Assembly (NCBI GenBank): GCA_050260055.1
Contig: JBLNBO010000044.1
Span: forward strand, 5,483-69,482
Direction: 5' to 3'
From: JBLMYQ01 sp050260055
GTDB lineage: Bacteria > Bacillota > Clostridia > Acetivibrionales > UBA4821
Length of the DNA stretch: 64,000 nucleotides
This document shows positions 1 through 7,305 of this stretch, in pieces. A program made the position numbers and the translations under genes. Numbering within the stretch: position 1 is the stretch's first letter; every line of letters begins with the position of its first letter. A model generated the notes under the pieces. That model searched no databases, was not told where the DNA came from, and saw nothing but the letters and a program-made list of their open reading frames with translations.

Positions 1-2
1 TA

Positions 3-236
3 TGCATGGCAGGAGGCTGTATCTATCCGGCAGCTGTTATGAGTGAATGGCTTAGAACACTCTCAAATTATGTATTCAGCAGTTGGGCATTGGACGGTAT
101 GTTATTGTCTGTGACCAATGCTCCTATATCTGAAACAATAAACATATGGGGCGCTTTGCTTGCCTTTGCAGCAATAACTGTTTTCATTTCTACATTAATA
201 GTTGAAAGGGGCGGGTATAGATTTCTGCAAGATTAA
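3..236 (+). CDS. ABC-2 type transporter permease, C-terminal end (partial)
   Basis: This is the last roughly 78 codons of a gene that begins before the window. The frame is open to the left edge and stops at TAA 234-236. The tail has one clear hydrophobic helix (about residues 45-65 of the visible part) followed by a short positive end, GGYRFLQD. This is the usual C-terminus of ABC-2 permeases, which form the membrane channel of ABC exporters. The next gene is a second ABC-2-like permease, so the two probably form one transporter with an ATPase encoded upstream. The family call rests on the helix pattern, the tail and the neighbour; substrate unknown. Confidence 0.55.
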   Translation, partial: CMAGGCIYPAAVMSEWLRTLSNYVFSSWALDGMLLSVTNAPISETINIWGALLAFAAITVFISTLIVERGGYRFLQD

Positions 237-271
237 TCGGAGAGATATTAAGAATAAGGCTAAAACAAGCT

Positions 272-1417
272 TTGAGGCTTAAAACAATAATATTATCCAT
301 TATTGTTCCGGTTATTATAGCAGTTATTCTGGTTAATTCGGTTTATTCGAAGGAAGGTTTGAGAATACCGGTTGCTGTTGTAGATGAAGACGGTACAAGT
401 TTTTCAAAGTTTCTTGTTAGTGGTATTGCAAAAAATAGTGCTTTGAATGTAAAACTGACTAATAAGGAATCTGCAGAAAAGATGGTTTCGTCAAACTCCT
501 TGGAAGCTGCATTTATTATTCCTAAAGGTTTTGAAAATAGGATTAAAAATGAAGAATTTACAGGCTTAATAACTATTATTAAAAATCCAAGGTCAATTTC
601 TGCAGAAATGATAGGGGAAAGTATTGCCAGTTCTGCTGTTAAGCTTTTCTGTGCCTCGACAGCTTCAAATAAGGTTGTTTTAGAATATTCGCAGCTTTCT
701 CAGTTATCAGAGCAAGAAAAAGAGAAAATTTGGCTTGAAGCATGGGAACACACTAAGAGCCAATGGGAACAGCCTGAACCTCTTATGAAGATAGATATAA
801 CAAAAATTAATCCTATTAGCCAAAAAAATAAGCATCAGACTCCAAAGGAATCCAGAATAATCTTTGGAATCATAGCAGCGTTTTTGGTTTTCTTTTTATT
901 TCAAGAAGCGTGGTGGTTATCTGATGAAGAGCGAAACGGGACAATCCAAAGGATAAAATTGTCTAAAGTTTCTCCACTTTCTTTGATTGCGGGAAATATT
1001 TTATTTATGCTTATTCTGGGAATAATTAATGCATTAATATATTTACTGATTTTTAATAAGGTATTTGGCATAAACATAAATTTATCATTAGACTTGCTAA
1101 TTTCTCTGGTTTGTTACATATTTTTTATTTCTTCAATGGTTTTTATATTCTCATTATTTTTCTCGGAAAATCAACTCGGGTTTTTCATACCTGCCTTTTC
1201 TCTTTTTACAGCAATTGCGGGAGGATGTTTCTGGGACACCAGCATGTTGGATGAGAAGATAAAATTGATTAGTTTATATACTCCGCAGGGATGGTTTTTA
1301 AGAATACTTGAGATGCCAAGTATATCTATGACCATTAATTTGTTTTTCATATCTATCGGAATTGTGCTTATTGCGTTTTCTTACTTTAGAATAAGTTTTA
1401 AAAATCATGTTTTGTAA
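272..1417 (+). CDS. ABC-2 type transporter permease
   Basis: About 381 residues. An N-terminal membrane helix (about 9-25) is followed by a soluble extracytoplasmic domain (about 30-190) and five or six helices from about residue 195 to the end. This is the architecture of ABC-2 permeases with a large external loop between helices 1 and 2. It would pair with the preceding permease in an ABC exporter; substrate not predictable. The start is uncertain. TTG at 272 has no good ribosome binding site, and the same frame is open upstream to 221 (after TAG 218-220), encoding a plausible cytoplasmic lead-in (RLIGEILRIRLKQALRLKT). GAAAGGGG at about 204-211 could serve a non-standard start at ATT 221, overlapping the previous gene. 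Confidence 0.7.
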   Translation: MRLKTIILSIIVPVIIAVILVNSVYSKEGLRIPVAVVDEDGTSFSKFLVSGIAKNSALNVKLTNKESAEKMVSSNSLEAAFIIPKGFENRIKNEEFTGLITIIKNPRSISAEMIGESIASSAVKLFCASTASNKVVLEYSQLSQLSEQEKEKIWLEAWEHTKSQWEQPEPLMKIDITKINPISQKNKHQTPKESRIIFGIIAAFLVFFLFQEAWWLSDEERNGTIQRIKLSKVSPLSLIAGNILFMLILGIINALIYLLIFNKVFGININLSLDLLISLVCYIFFISSMVFIFSLFFSENQLGFFIPAFSLFTAIAGGCFWDTSMLDEKIKLISLYTPQGWFLRILEMPSISMTINLFFISIGIVLIAFSYFRISFKNHVL

Positions 1418-1426
1418 CATACATTT

Positions 1427-1451
1427 AATTATTTTTTAGAGGAAAATAATT
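1427..1451. terminator. Weak AT-rich inverted repeat after the ABC genes
   Basis: AATTATTTT (1427-1435) and AAAATAATT (1443-1451) form a 9-bp stem with a 7-nt loop, ten bases after the permease stop codon. The stem has no G-C pairs and no clear T-tract, so termination would be weak. Confidence 0.3.
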
Positions 1452-1522
1452 AGTTTCTGCCGAATTATCTTAGAATATAAGTTTATTTAACCAAAGAAAA
1501 ATTGCATTGAAAGGAGTTAATA

Positions 1523-3166
1523 ATGCGTAAGATTCCATTCCAAATAATCATATTTTTCTTTATTGTTCAAATGCCTTTAATTGCATTTGCATATGATGTT
1601 CCTGAAAAAGTCAGGATTGGAATTTCTTTTGGCACTTCAGCCTTATCTTCAGTAAAGTTAAATTCGGATTCTGGAATGATATTTGGTCAAAACAGTTCCG
1701 GGAGTTTTGAAGAATTTTTCAATACTTCAACAAGTAATACAGTAATTGTAAGAAAAGATTCCTATTTTATTAAGAATGCAAGCCAATATACTGAAATAAA
1801 ACCTACTGATACAAGTACAGGTGAAAAAATTGGTCCATATCATGTGCAGGTAGACGGTTCATATAATAACTTTCAATCAGCTAATGATAAAGCAGAAGAG
1901 ATAAAGACGAAAGGTATTGATGCTTATCCAGCCTATGATGGAAGTTGGCATGTTTGGTCTGGAATGTTCTTCAATAGTTCTTTAGCACAGCAAAGTATAA
2001 ATAATCAGCTGGAAGATAAGCTGGAAGAAAGTGATTTCTCAATAATTGAACCTAATTCCCAAGGAGTTATAGTAAACTCCGGGGATGAGGCATTATTAGC
2101 ATTTGTTGGAAATAACAGTTATCTGGGGATTAAGCCAAATGGCTCTGGTTCTCCTTCTCTCATGGATATAAATGATAAGCCTTATAGGGGAGAGCTTGAG
2201 TTTAGAAGATATAGTGCCAGCGATATGACAATAATAAATATTGTTGGCTTGGAAGAGTACCTTTATGGAGTTGTTGCAAGGGAAATAGGTGCATCAAGCC
2301 CGGCTGAAGCTATAAAAGCCCAGGCTGTTGTTGCAAGAAATTATTCGGTAAATAATATCGGCAAAAATTCGAAATGGGGCTTTGATATGACCAATACGGT
2401 AAGCGATCAAGCTTATAATGGTTATGAATGGGAAAGACCGGCTTCGAACAATGCCGTTGATGAGACCAAGGGAAAAATTCTTGCGTATGATGGCAAACCG
2501 GCATCTACCTTTTATTTCTCTACTAGCGGAGGCAGAACAGAAGATGTAAAAAATGTATGGAATTCAAAAGTAAGTTATCCATATCTGGTTAGCGTAGAAG
2601 ATAAATATGAGTCCCCTAATGCGTCTAAAGCAAAATGGGAAGTAACATTGACGCCTGAACAGATTAAACAGTCTCTAAAAGCTATAGGGGTAGACTTGGG
2701 CGACGTCTTAACTGTCAGGCCATTAGAATATTCAGAAGCAGGCAGAGTTATTAAGCTTCAGATTACAGGTACAAAAAGTGAAAAAGTCTTCGAAAAATCA
2801 ATGTGCAGAACTGCCCTGGGCAGCAGTGTTCTAAGTCAGTGGTTTACGGTGTCTTCAGGCAGTGCAAGCAATTCGCTTTCTGCGATAAATGCACAGGGAG
2901 AAGTTTCCGGAGTTTCGGCTGCAGGATTGAAAGTTAGAACTGCAGAAGGGGTTTCAACCCTTGGGTCAGATGTTTATCTAAAGAGCGTGGATGGAACCAT
3001 GCAGGCTTCAAATACTGTTTCAACTTCGGGTGGATTTAAGATTTCAGGAAGAGGTTGGGGCCATGGAGTAGGTATGAGCCAGGTTGGAGCGATTGGGATG
3101 GCTAATACCGGGTTTGACTATCAACAGATTCTAGAGTGGTATTTTAAAGGTACTATAATAGAATAA
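1523..3166 (+). CDS. SpoIID/LytB-domain protein (putative peptidoglycan lytic transglycosylase)
   Basis: 547 residues with an N-terminal signal peptide (hydrophobic core about 6-22, ending AFA). A central SPOR-like segment (about 112-155, GPYHVQVDG...AYPAYDG...WSGMFF) is followed by a SpoIID domain from about 235 (LEEYLYGVVAREI, AIKAQAVVARNYSV, FYFSTSGGRTED) to the C-terminal signature GRGWGHGVGMSQVGA. SpoIID family members cleave glycan strands from which stem peptides have been removed, in spore engulfment or wall remodelling. This protein is longer than SpoIID proper and stands alone, so it is more likely a SpoIID-like/LytB paralogue than the engulfment enzyme. A good SD (GAAAGGAG) precedes ATG 1523. 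A perfect-palindrome terminator follows. Confidence 0.88.
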   Translation: MRKIPFQIIIFFFIVQMPLIAFAYDVPEKVRIGISFGTSALSSVKLNSDSGMIFGQNSSGSFEEFFNTSTSNTVIVRKDSYFIKNASQYTEIKPTDTSTGEKIGPYHVQVDGSYNNFQSANDKAEEIKTKGIDAYPAYDGSWHVWSGMFFNSSLAQQSINNQLEDKLEESDFSIIEPNSQGVIVNSGDEALLAFVGNNSYLGIKPNGSGSPSLMDINDKPYRGELEFRRYSASDMTIINIVGLEEYLYGVVAREIGASSPAEAIKAQAVVARNYSVNNIGKNSKWGFDMTNTVSDQAYNGYEWERPASNNAVDETKGKILAYDGKPASTFYFSTSGGRTEDVKNVWNSKVSYPYLVSVEDKYESPNASKAKWEVTLTPEQIKQSLKAIGVDLGDVLTVRPLEYSEAGRVIKLQITGTKSEKVFEKSMCRTALGSSVLSQWFTVSSGSASNSLSAINAQGEVSGVSAAGLKVRTAEGVSTLGSDVYLKSVDGTMQASNTVSTSGGFKISGRGWGHGVGMSQVGAIGMANTGFDYQQILEWYFKGTIIE

Positions 3167-3211
3167 ATATCCCTGAGATATACAAAAAAACAACATATAT
3201 TCTGATTTTGT

Positions 3212-3238
3212 AAAAAGTGCTTAAGCACTTTTTCTTTT
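3212..3238 (+). terminator. Rho-independent terminator after the SpoIID-like gene
   Basis: AAAAAGTGCTT / AAGCACTTTTT is a perfect 22-bp palindrome (3212-3233) followed by more T residues, 45 bp after the stop codon. Confidence 0.85.
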
Positions 3239-3338
3239 AATTTGATAGGCCGTTATGTTAACTTCGATAAGAAAAAATGTTCTAAAAATATTTTAATTAT
3301 TTACATAAAGTATTTTCTAATCTCAAAAAACTCATATG

Positions 3339-3430
3339 TTATCCACAGAAAAACCGTTTTAAAAAGGGTTATACACAATATTATTCACATTATCCACAGG
3401 AATTATTGAGTAAAGCTAAAGTTATCCACA
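3339..3430 (+). promoter_or_regulatory. Cluster of five DnaA boxes
   Basis: Five matches to TTATNCACA lie in one orientation within 92 bp: TTATCCACA at 3339-3347, TTATACACA at 3369-3377, TTATTCACA at 3381-3389, TTATCCACA at 3390-3398 (abutting the previous box) and TTATCCACA at 3422-3430. Three are the perfect consensus. The flanks are very AT-rich, and downstream (3431-3480) are short direct repeats (ATGGAAATA twice, TGCATAAA twice). No dnaA, dnaN or other oriC-linked gene is in the window. A DnaA-titration or regulatory cluster is therefore more likely than the main origin. The box matches are read directly; the function is inference. Confidence 0.75.
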
Positions 3431-3533
3431 ATGGAAATAGATGGAAATAATATGCATAAATTATGGTTGCATAAACGTTATGTATTTTTTTAAAGTCTAT
3501 TTGGCGAATACTGTATAGAGATATTTAAAGAGA

Positions 3534-3560
3534 GAAGGATTATTTTAGGAAATGTCGAAT
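3534..3560 (+). promoter_or_regulatory. Sigma-H type promoter of hpf
   Basis: GAAGGATTA (3534-3542), an 11-bp spacer and GTCGAAT (3554-3560) fit the Bacillus sigma-H consensus (RnAGGAwWW, 11-12 bp, RnnGAAT) at every defined position. Transcription would begin near 3567, leaving a leader of about 138 nt before hpf. In B. subtilis, hpf (yvyD) is known to be under sigma-B and sigma-H control, so the match makes biological sense. Confidence 0.65.
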
Positions 3561-3569
3561 ATATAAATT

Positions 3570-3621
3570 AATGGATAATAAAACACAAAGCATTTCTTAT
3601 AAAACTTGTTCATTATCCATT
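3570..3621. repeat. Inverted repeat in the hpf leader
   Basis: AATGGATAAT (3570-3579) and ATTATCCATT (3612-3621) are perfectly complementary, separated by 32 nt. They lie in the transcribed leader between the sigma-H-like promoter and hpf. The pair could be a leader hairpin or an operator; nothing further can be said. Confidence 0.4.
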
Positions 3622-3704
3622 TATAAAAGCTGGCAAGGAATAAGCAGGGGATAGTACTATTGTTCTTAATGAAATAATATTTGACTGAAAGGGGATGGCC
3701 TTGT

Positions 3705-4226
3705 ATGAAGTTCATTTTTACCGGAAAAAACATAGAAGTAACTGAGGCTATGAAGGAAAAGGTTAGAAAGAAAATGAAAAAGTTCGAAAAGTTTTTTAAT
3801 GAAGATACCGAAATTAATACTACTTTTCGGACAGAAAAGAATAAGCATATAATTGAAGCTGCAATTCTTCATAATGGTAATACTTATAGAGCAGAAGAAA
3901 AGAATGATGATATGTATACCTCGATAGATAAGATTGTAGATGTACTGGACGGACAAATCAAAAAAGGTAAAGAAAAGCTCTCTAAAAAAAATAAGACTGA
4001 AAGCGTTAAAACTAGTTTCCCAGTACTTAAATCAAGTAAGCAGAGCAAGAAGATTACTGAAGTCAGAAAATATTCAGTTAAACCTATGACTTTAGAAGAA
4101 GCTACAATGCAGTTAAACCTCGGAAATGAATGGTTTATAATGTTTGCAAATTCAGCAACCAAGCAGGTTAATATGCTGTATAGACTCGAAGGCGGAGGTT
4201 ATGGGTTGGTCGAATCAGAAGAATAA
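3705..4226 (+). CDS. hpf: Ribosome hibernation promoting factor, long form
   Basis: 173 residues from ATG 3705; SD GAAAGGGG at 3687-3694 sits 10 nt upstream, which excludes the in-frame TTG at 3681. The N-terminal domain (about 1-95, MKFIFTGKNIEVTEAMKEKVRKK) is the S30AE/YfiA fold that binds the 30S decoding centre. The C-terminal domain (about 118-173, KPMTLEEATMQLNLGNEWFIMFANS) mediates dimerisation of inactive 70S into 100S particles, and its presence makes this the long form typical of Firmicutes. It is monocistronic, with a sigma-H-like promoter and its own terminator, consistent with induction on entry to stationary phase or sporulation. Confidence 0.95.
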   Translation: MKFIFTGKNIEVTEAMKEKVRKKMKKFEKFFNEDTEINTTFRTEKNKHIIEAAILHNGNTYRAEEKNDDMYTSIDKIVDVLDGQIKKGKEKLSKKNKTESVKTSFPVLKSSKQSKKITEVRKYSVKPMTLEEATMQLNLGNEWFIMFANSATKQVNMLYRLEGGGYGLVESEE

Positions 4227-4240
4227 TAAATAAATATAAA

Positions 4241-4268
4241 AAAGTGATACGAAAGTATCACTTTTTTT
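4241..4268 (+). terminator. Rho-independent terminator after hpf
   Basis: AAAGTGATAC / GTATCACTTT stem with a GAAA loop, followed by a T-run, 15 nt after the hpf stop. It separates hpf from the accessory cassette. Confidence 0.88.
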
Positions 4269-4295
4269 GTGCAATAAAAATTCATTTAAAAGCTG

Positions 4296-4325
4296 TTGAA
4301 CCTTTATAAAATTCTATGATATAAT
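4296..4325 (+). promoter_or_regulatory. Sigma-A type promoter of the accessory cassette
   Basis: TTGAAC (4296-4301), an 18-bp spacer and a perfect TATAAT (4320-4325) lie about 65 bp before the first cassette gene and just after the hpf terminator. It would start one transcript covering the five tightly spaced genes to the terminator at 9338. Confidence 0.7.
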
Positions 4326-4394
4326 TATCTGAACTGTCAAATTTTAGAATGGATTTAATTATATCTGCAAATGCAGAGATAAGGAGGAATGAAA

Positions 4395-5297
4395 ATGAAG
4401 AATGATTGCATATTAATTGCAACGTCTCCGTCGTTGAACAACAGAGCAAAGGTTGAGAGAGTATTTGCTAACCCATATATTTCCGAAGTCCGTTACAATG
4501 TTGGGGCACGCTCGCCTATGTCTATACCCGATACGGTCAGCTTCTTTATGGCTCTTGCTGAAAAGTATTCAAAAAAGTTCTGGATTGACATTAAAGGAAG
4601 ACAGCTCCGTATAGCAAAATGGGCAGACCCATTGTATGAGTGTGTTGAACTCAATCACGGTATAGAGGTTTCGTTACCTGCAAAAGTGATTTTCCGCAAC
4701 AGTATCTGTTCTGATATAACAGCGGTTGAAGGCAATAAGATTTTTGTTGATCCGATTCCCAGAGAACCTGTTGGTGCCGGTCAATCAATAAACGTTATTG
4801 CCAAAAACCTAAAGATTGATGGATATCTTACAGATACTGATGTACAGTACTTGGAGGTATGCCGGCAAAAGGGACTCATGAATGTTTTTGCTTCTTTTGT
4901 AGAAGAATTCAGCGATCTTGCCGAAATTCTAAACATTATTCCAGGGGCTGAAATTGTCTGCAAAATTGAGTCCAAAAAAGGCGTTGAGTTTATTTCACAG
5001 TATGCCGGTACCAAGCTTAGCTTAATGGCGGCAAGAGATGACCTCTACACTGAGTTTGAACGGGATTATTCCATATTCAAGGCCCTTAAAAAGATAGTCG
5101 AATGCGACCCGCAGGCCATCTGCGCTTCGAGGATATTTACATCCCTGGAGCATCAGGAAGAAGTGGACCTTACTGATTTTTCTGACTTAAATCTCATGTA
5201 TGACATGGGATACAGACGGTTCATGCTGTGTGATAATGTGTGCAATTATAAGTTTGAATCAGCATTACGAGCATGGAGGGGGTTCATAAATGACTAA
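4395..5297 (+). CDS. Minimal pyruvate-kinase-like protein (accessory cassette gene 1)
   Basis: 300 residues from ATG 4395 (SD AAGGAGG 4381-4387; ATG 4389 lies too close to it). The protein follows pyruvate kinase through its catalytic barrel: RYN (33-35) for the RLNFSHG strand, DIKG (65-68) for DLKGPEIR, VFASF (164-168), KIE (190-192) carrying the catalytic lysine and metal-binding glutamate, MAARDDL (211-217) with the metal-binding aspartate, and ICASR near 240 for ICATQ, with threonine replaced by serine. The B domain is reduced and the allosteric C domain is absent (pyruvate kinase has about 470 residues). Chemistry on a PEP- or phosphate-bearing substrate is plausible, but glycolytic pyruvate kinase is unlikely. 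It overlaps the next gene by 8 nt. The reaction is unknown. Confidence 0.75.
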   Translation: MKNDCILIATSPSLNNRAKVERVFANPYISEVRYNVGARSPMSIPDTVSFFMALAEKYSKKFWIDIKGRQLRIAKWADPLYECVELNHGIEVSLPAKVIFRNSICSDITAVEGNKIFVDPIPREPVGAGQSINVIAKNLKIDGYLTDTDVQYLEVCRQKGLMNVFASFVEEFSDLAEILNIIPGAEIVCKIESKKGVEFISQYAGTKLSLMAARDDLYTEFERDYSIFKALKKIVECDPQAICASRIFTSLEHQEEVDLTDFSDLNLMYDMGYRRFMLCDNVCNYKFESALRAWRGFIND

Positions 5298-6699
5298 CTT
5301 AGTTTTATGCGGGATGGCTTTCGGCGATGAGGGAAAGGGTACCTTTGTCGATTACTTGGCGAATACACACCGCATCAAAAATATCATCCGATACAACGGG
5401 GGCTCTCAGGCTTCTCATACGGTTATAACACCGGGGGGAATTCTGCATAAGTTCAGCCAGCTTGGATCGGGAATGTTTTTTCCGGAAAGCCGAACCTTTC
5501 TGACACAGAATATGGTTGTTGACCCTGACAGCATTGTAGGGGAATCCAGAGAGTTTGGAATAAAGACAGGATACAGTGTATCAGAGGTGTTAGAACGGAT
5601 TTTTATCCATGAAGACTGCTACTTTGTTACACCGTACCACAGGTTGACAAACAAACTGCGTGAACTTTGCAGCGGAGAAAACAAAAGAGGTTCTACCGGA
5701 AGCGGAGTAAGCGAGGTCATGGTGCTTATGGAGGAGGAAAGCCTTGGCGTCCAAATGAAAGACCTTTACAATCCCGAAGAGTTCTATGCAAAACTTACCA
5801 AGCTCCATGAATATTTGGCTGCATTCTACGAAGTTAATCGGCAAACCATTGAAGAAAACATGGTTGATGAGATTAAAGATTACCTGCAGGAGCAGATTGG
5901 TTCTTTGACTGATCCTTCCTCAGTAGATATAGTTTTCAACTATTTTACTGATAAGGTCAGCAGGAACAAGATTAATATCTGCAGTGACTTTTCTGATTAT
6001 CTGAGTGATGAAGAAGCCATATACGAAGGAACTCAGGGACTGCTGCTGGATTGCCAATATGGTTTTCACCCCAATACAACCAAGGTGGACAATACTAACC
6101 ATTTTGCCGTCGAAATGCTTAAGGACTGCCAGCCGCATGAGGTGTCAAAAATCGGGATTCTTAAAGCGTTTACGAGCAGGCACGGGTGTGGAGTATTTCC
6201 AACAGAAAGTAAAGAGGTTGCTTCCCTGATTTCAGATCCCAATCAGGACCCGTCATACTGGAATGGTGGCATGCGTTTCGGGTGGTTTGATGCTGTTCTT
6301 GCCAGATATGCGCAAGAAATAAACCAAGTTGACCAGATTTTTCTCTCGTCATTGGACTTGCTGGGCTCTTTTCCCATAATAAGGATTTGTGACAGCTATA
6401 TTTATCTCGGGGAAAAGGACCAACGGTTTGAGGAATTATTTGAGTATGAAAATGCCGATACTCTGACTGTCGTAAAAAACATAAAACAGAATAAAGGAAT
6501 AACGCCCTACCTTGAAAAGTGCCTGCCGGTCTATACAGAAGTGAAGGGATGGAACTGCGATATATCCGAAGCCCGGAAAAAAGAGCAGCTTCCGGATGAA
6601 TGCCGGCAGTATATCAAGCTGGTTCAAAAGTACGTGGGAGTCTTGATTACAGTTGTTTCAGTCGGACCGACGAGGATGCATAAGATAAGGATGTGGTGA
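5290..6699 (+). CDS. Divergent adenylosuccinate-synthetase-like ligase (cassette gene 2)
   Basis: 469 residues; ATG 5290 overlaps gene 1 by 8 nt, with an SD-like GGAGGGGG just upstream. The PurA fold is recognisable end to end. GDEGKG (12-17) contains the catalytic Asp13, GGSQASHT holds the catalytic histidine (H43), and GSTGSG near 140 stands for the IMP-binding GTTGRG. ILKAFTSRHGCGVFPTE matches PurA's ILKAYSTRVGAGPFPTE, and the end has SVGPTR. The aspartate-binding GRRRRTGW loop of PurA is replaced by NGGMRFGW (325-332), leaving one arginine, and the GTP-site TKLD is SSLD. So a GTP-dependent ligase is likely, but the amine donor or acceptor probably differs from normal adenylosuccinate synthesis. 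Housekeeping purA would be elsewhere. Confidence 0.8.
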   Translation: MTNLVLCGMAFGDEGKGTFVDYLANTHRIKNIIRYNGGSQASHTVITPGGILHKFSQLGSGMFFPESRTFLTQNMVVDPDSIVGESREFGIKTGYSVSEVLERIFIHEDCYFVTPYHRLTNKLRELCSGENKRGSTGSGVSEVMVLMEEESLGVQMKDLYNPEEFYAKLTKLHEYLAAFYEVNRQTIEENMVDEIKDYLQEQIGSLTDPSSVDIVFNYFTDKVSRNKINICSDFSDYLSDEEAIYEGTQGLLLDCQYGFHPNTTKVDNTNHFAVEMLKDCQPHEVSKIGILKAFTSRHGCGVFPTESKEVASLISDPNQDPSYWNGGMRFGWFDAVLARYAQEINQVDQIFLSSLDLLGSFPIIRICDSYIYLGEKDQRFEELFEYENADTLTVVKNIKQNKGITPYLEKCLPVYTEVKGWNCDISEARKKEQLPDECRQYIKLVQKYVGVLITVVSVGPTRMHKIRMW

Positions 6700-6701
6700 C
6701 C

Positions 6702-7286
6702 ATGAAGCTTATTGATAGGATTGTCTTGACCGCCAGACAAAACGGTATTATAAATGTCGTTATTGCAGGAGGAACCTGTTCAGGAAAGAGCACACTGGCA
6801 GAGACCATCAAGTCTCAGCTTTCGGGGAATTTCTCTATTGGTGTGTTGGAACAAGACAACTACTTTAAAAACCTTGAGGATTTTCCCAGAGGAGAGTATG
6901 GTTACCTTCCGGACTCGCTCTATGCTTTTCATACTCAGGAGTTTCGAGACGATGCAGGAAACCTCATTAATCTCGGCAGTATTTTTACTCCTAGGTATGA
7001 TAAAGAAACCAACAGAAGGACTGCCAAAGATGTGCCGGTTAAACGCGGGGAAATAAATGTATTTGAAGGATTACACACAATTTCCTTGCTTAAAGACTTG
7101 GACAACTGTCTCAGGGTATTTCTGGATACAGACCTTAAAGTTTGCATGGAAAGGAGAATTGCTCGGGATACAAGACTATACGGCATCCAAAAGGAGCTTG
7201 TTGTGAAATTTTTTGAACGCGAAATCCTTCCCATGCATAAGGAGTTTGTCTCACCCCAAAAGGCGTATGCTGACTTAGTAATTTAA
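6702..7286 (+). CDS. Uridine-kinase/phosphoribulokinase-like P-loop kinase (cassette gene 3)
   Basis: 194 residues from ATG 6702 (AAGGA at about 6687-6691); two in-frame GTG codons upstream lie too close to that SD. Walker A is GGTCSGKST (about 24-32). LEQDNYFK matches the QDxYYK substrate motif of uridine kinases. TPRYDKETNRR corresponds to the PxYD...HxR segment and NVFEGLHTI to the Walker-B-like VxEGI strand. The C-terminal part shows a lid-like arginine-rich helix (MERRIARDTRLYG). The family phosphorylates nucleosides or sugar phosphates with ATP. Beside a PurA-like ligase this suggests a small pathway on a nucleoside-like molecule; the exact substrate is unknown. Confidence 0.8.
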   Translation: MKLIDRIVLTARQNGIINVVIAGGTCSGKSTLAETIKSQLSGNFSIGVLEQDNYFKNLEDFPRGEYGYLPDSLYAFHTQEFRDDAGNLINLGSIFTPRYDKETNRRTAKDVPVKRGEINVFEGLHTISLLKDLDNCLRVFLDTDLKVCMERRIARDTRLYGIQKELVVKFFEREILPMHKEFVSPQKAYADLVI

Positions 7287-7305
7287 TACAGCGGAGGTGG
7301 AACAT

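Noticed and set aside
3339..3430. Main chromosomal replication origin
   Set aside because: No dnaA, dnaN, rnpA or rpmH within the window; the genes around are unrelated. Kept as a DnaA-box cluster only.
5290..6699. Ordinary adenylosuccinate synthetase purA
   Set aside because: The aspartate-binding arginine loop is lost and the context is not purine biosynthesis.
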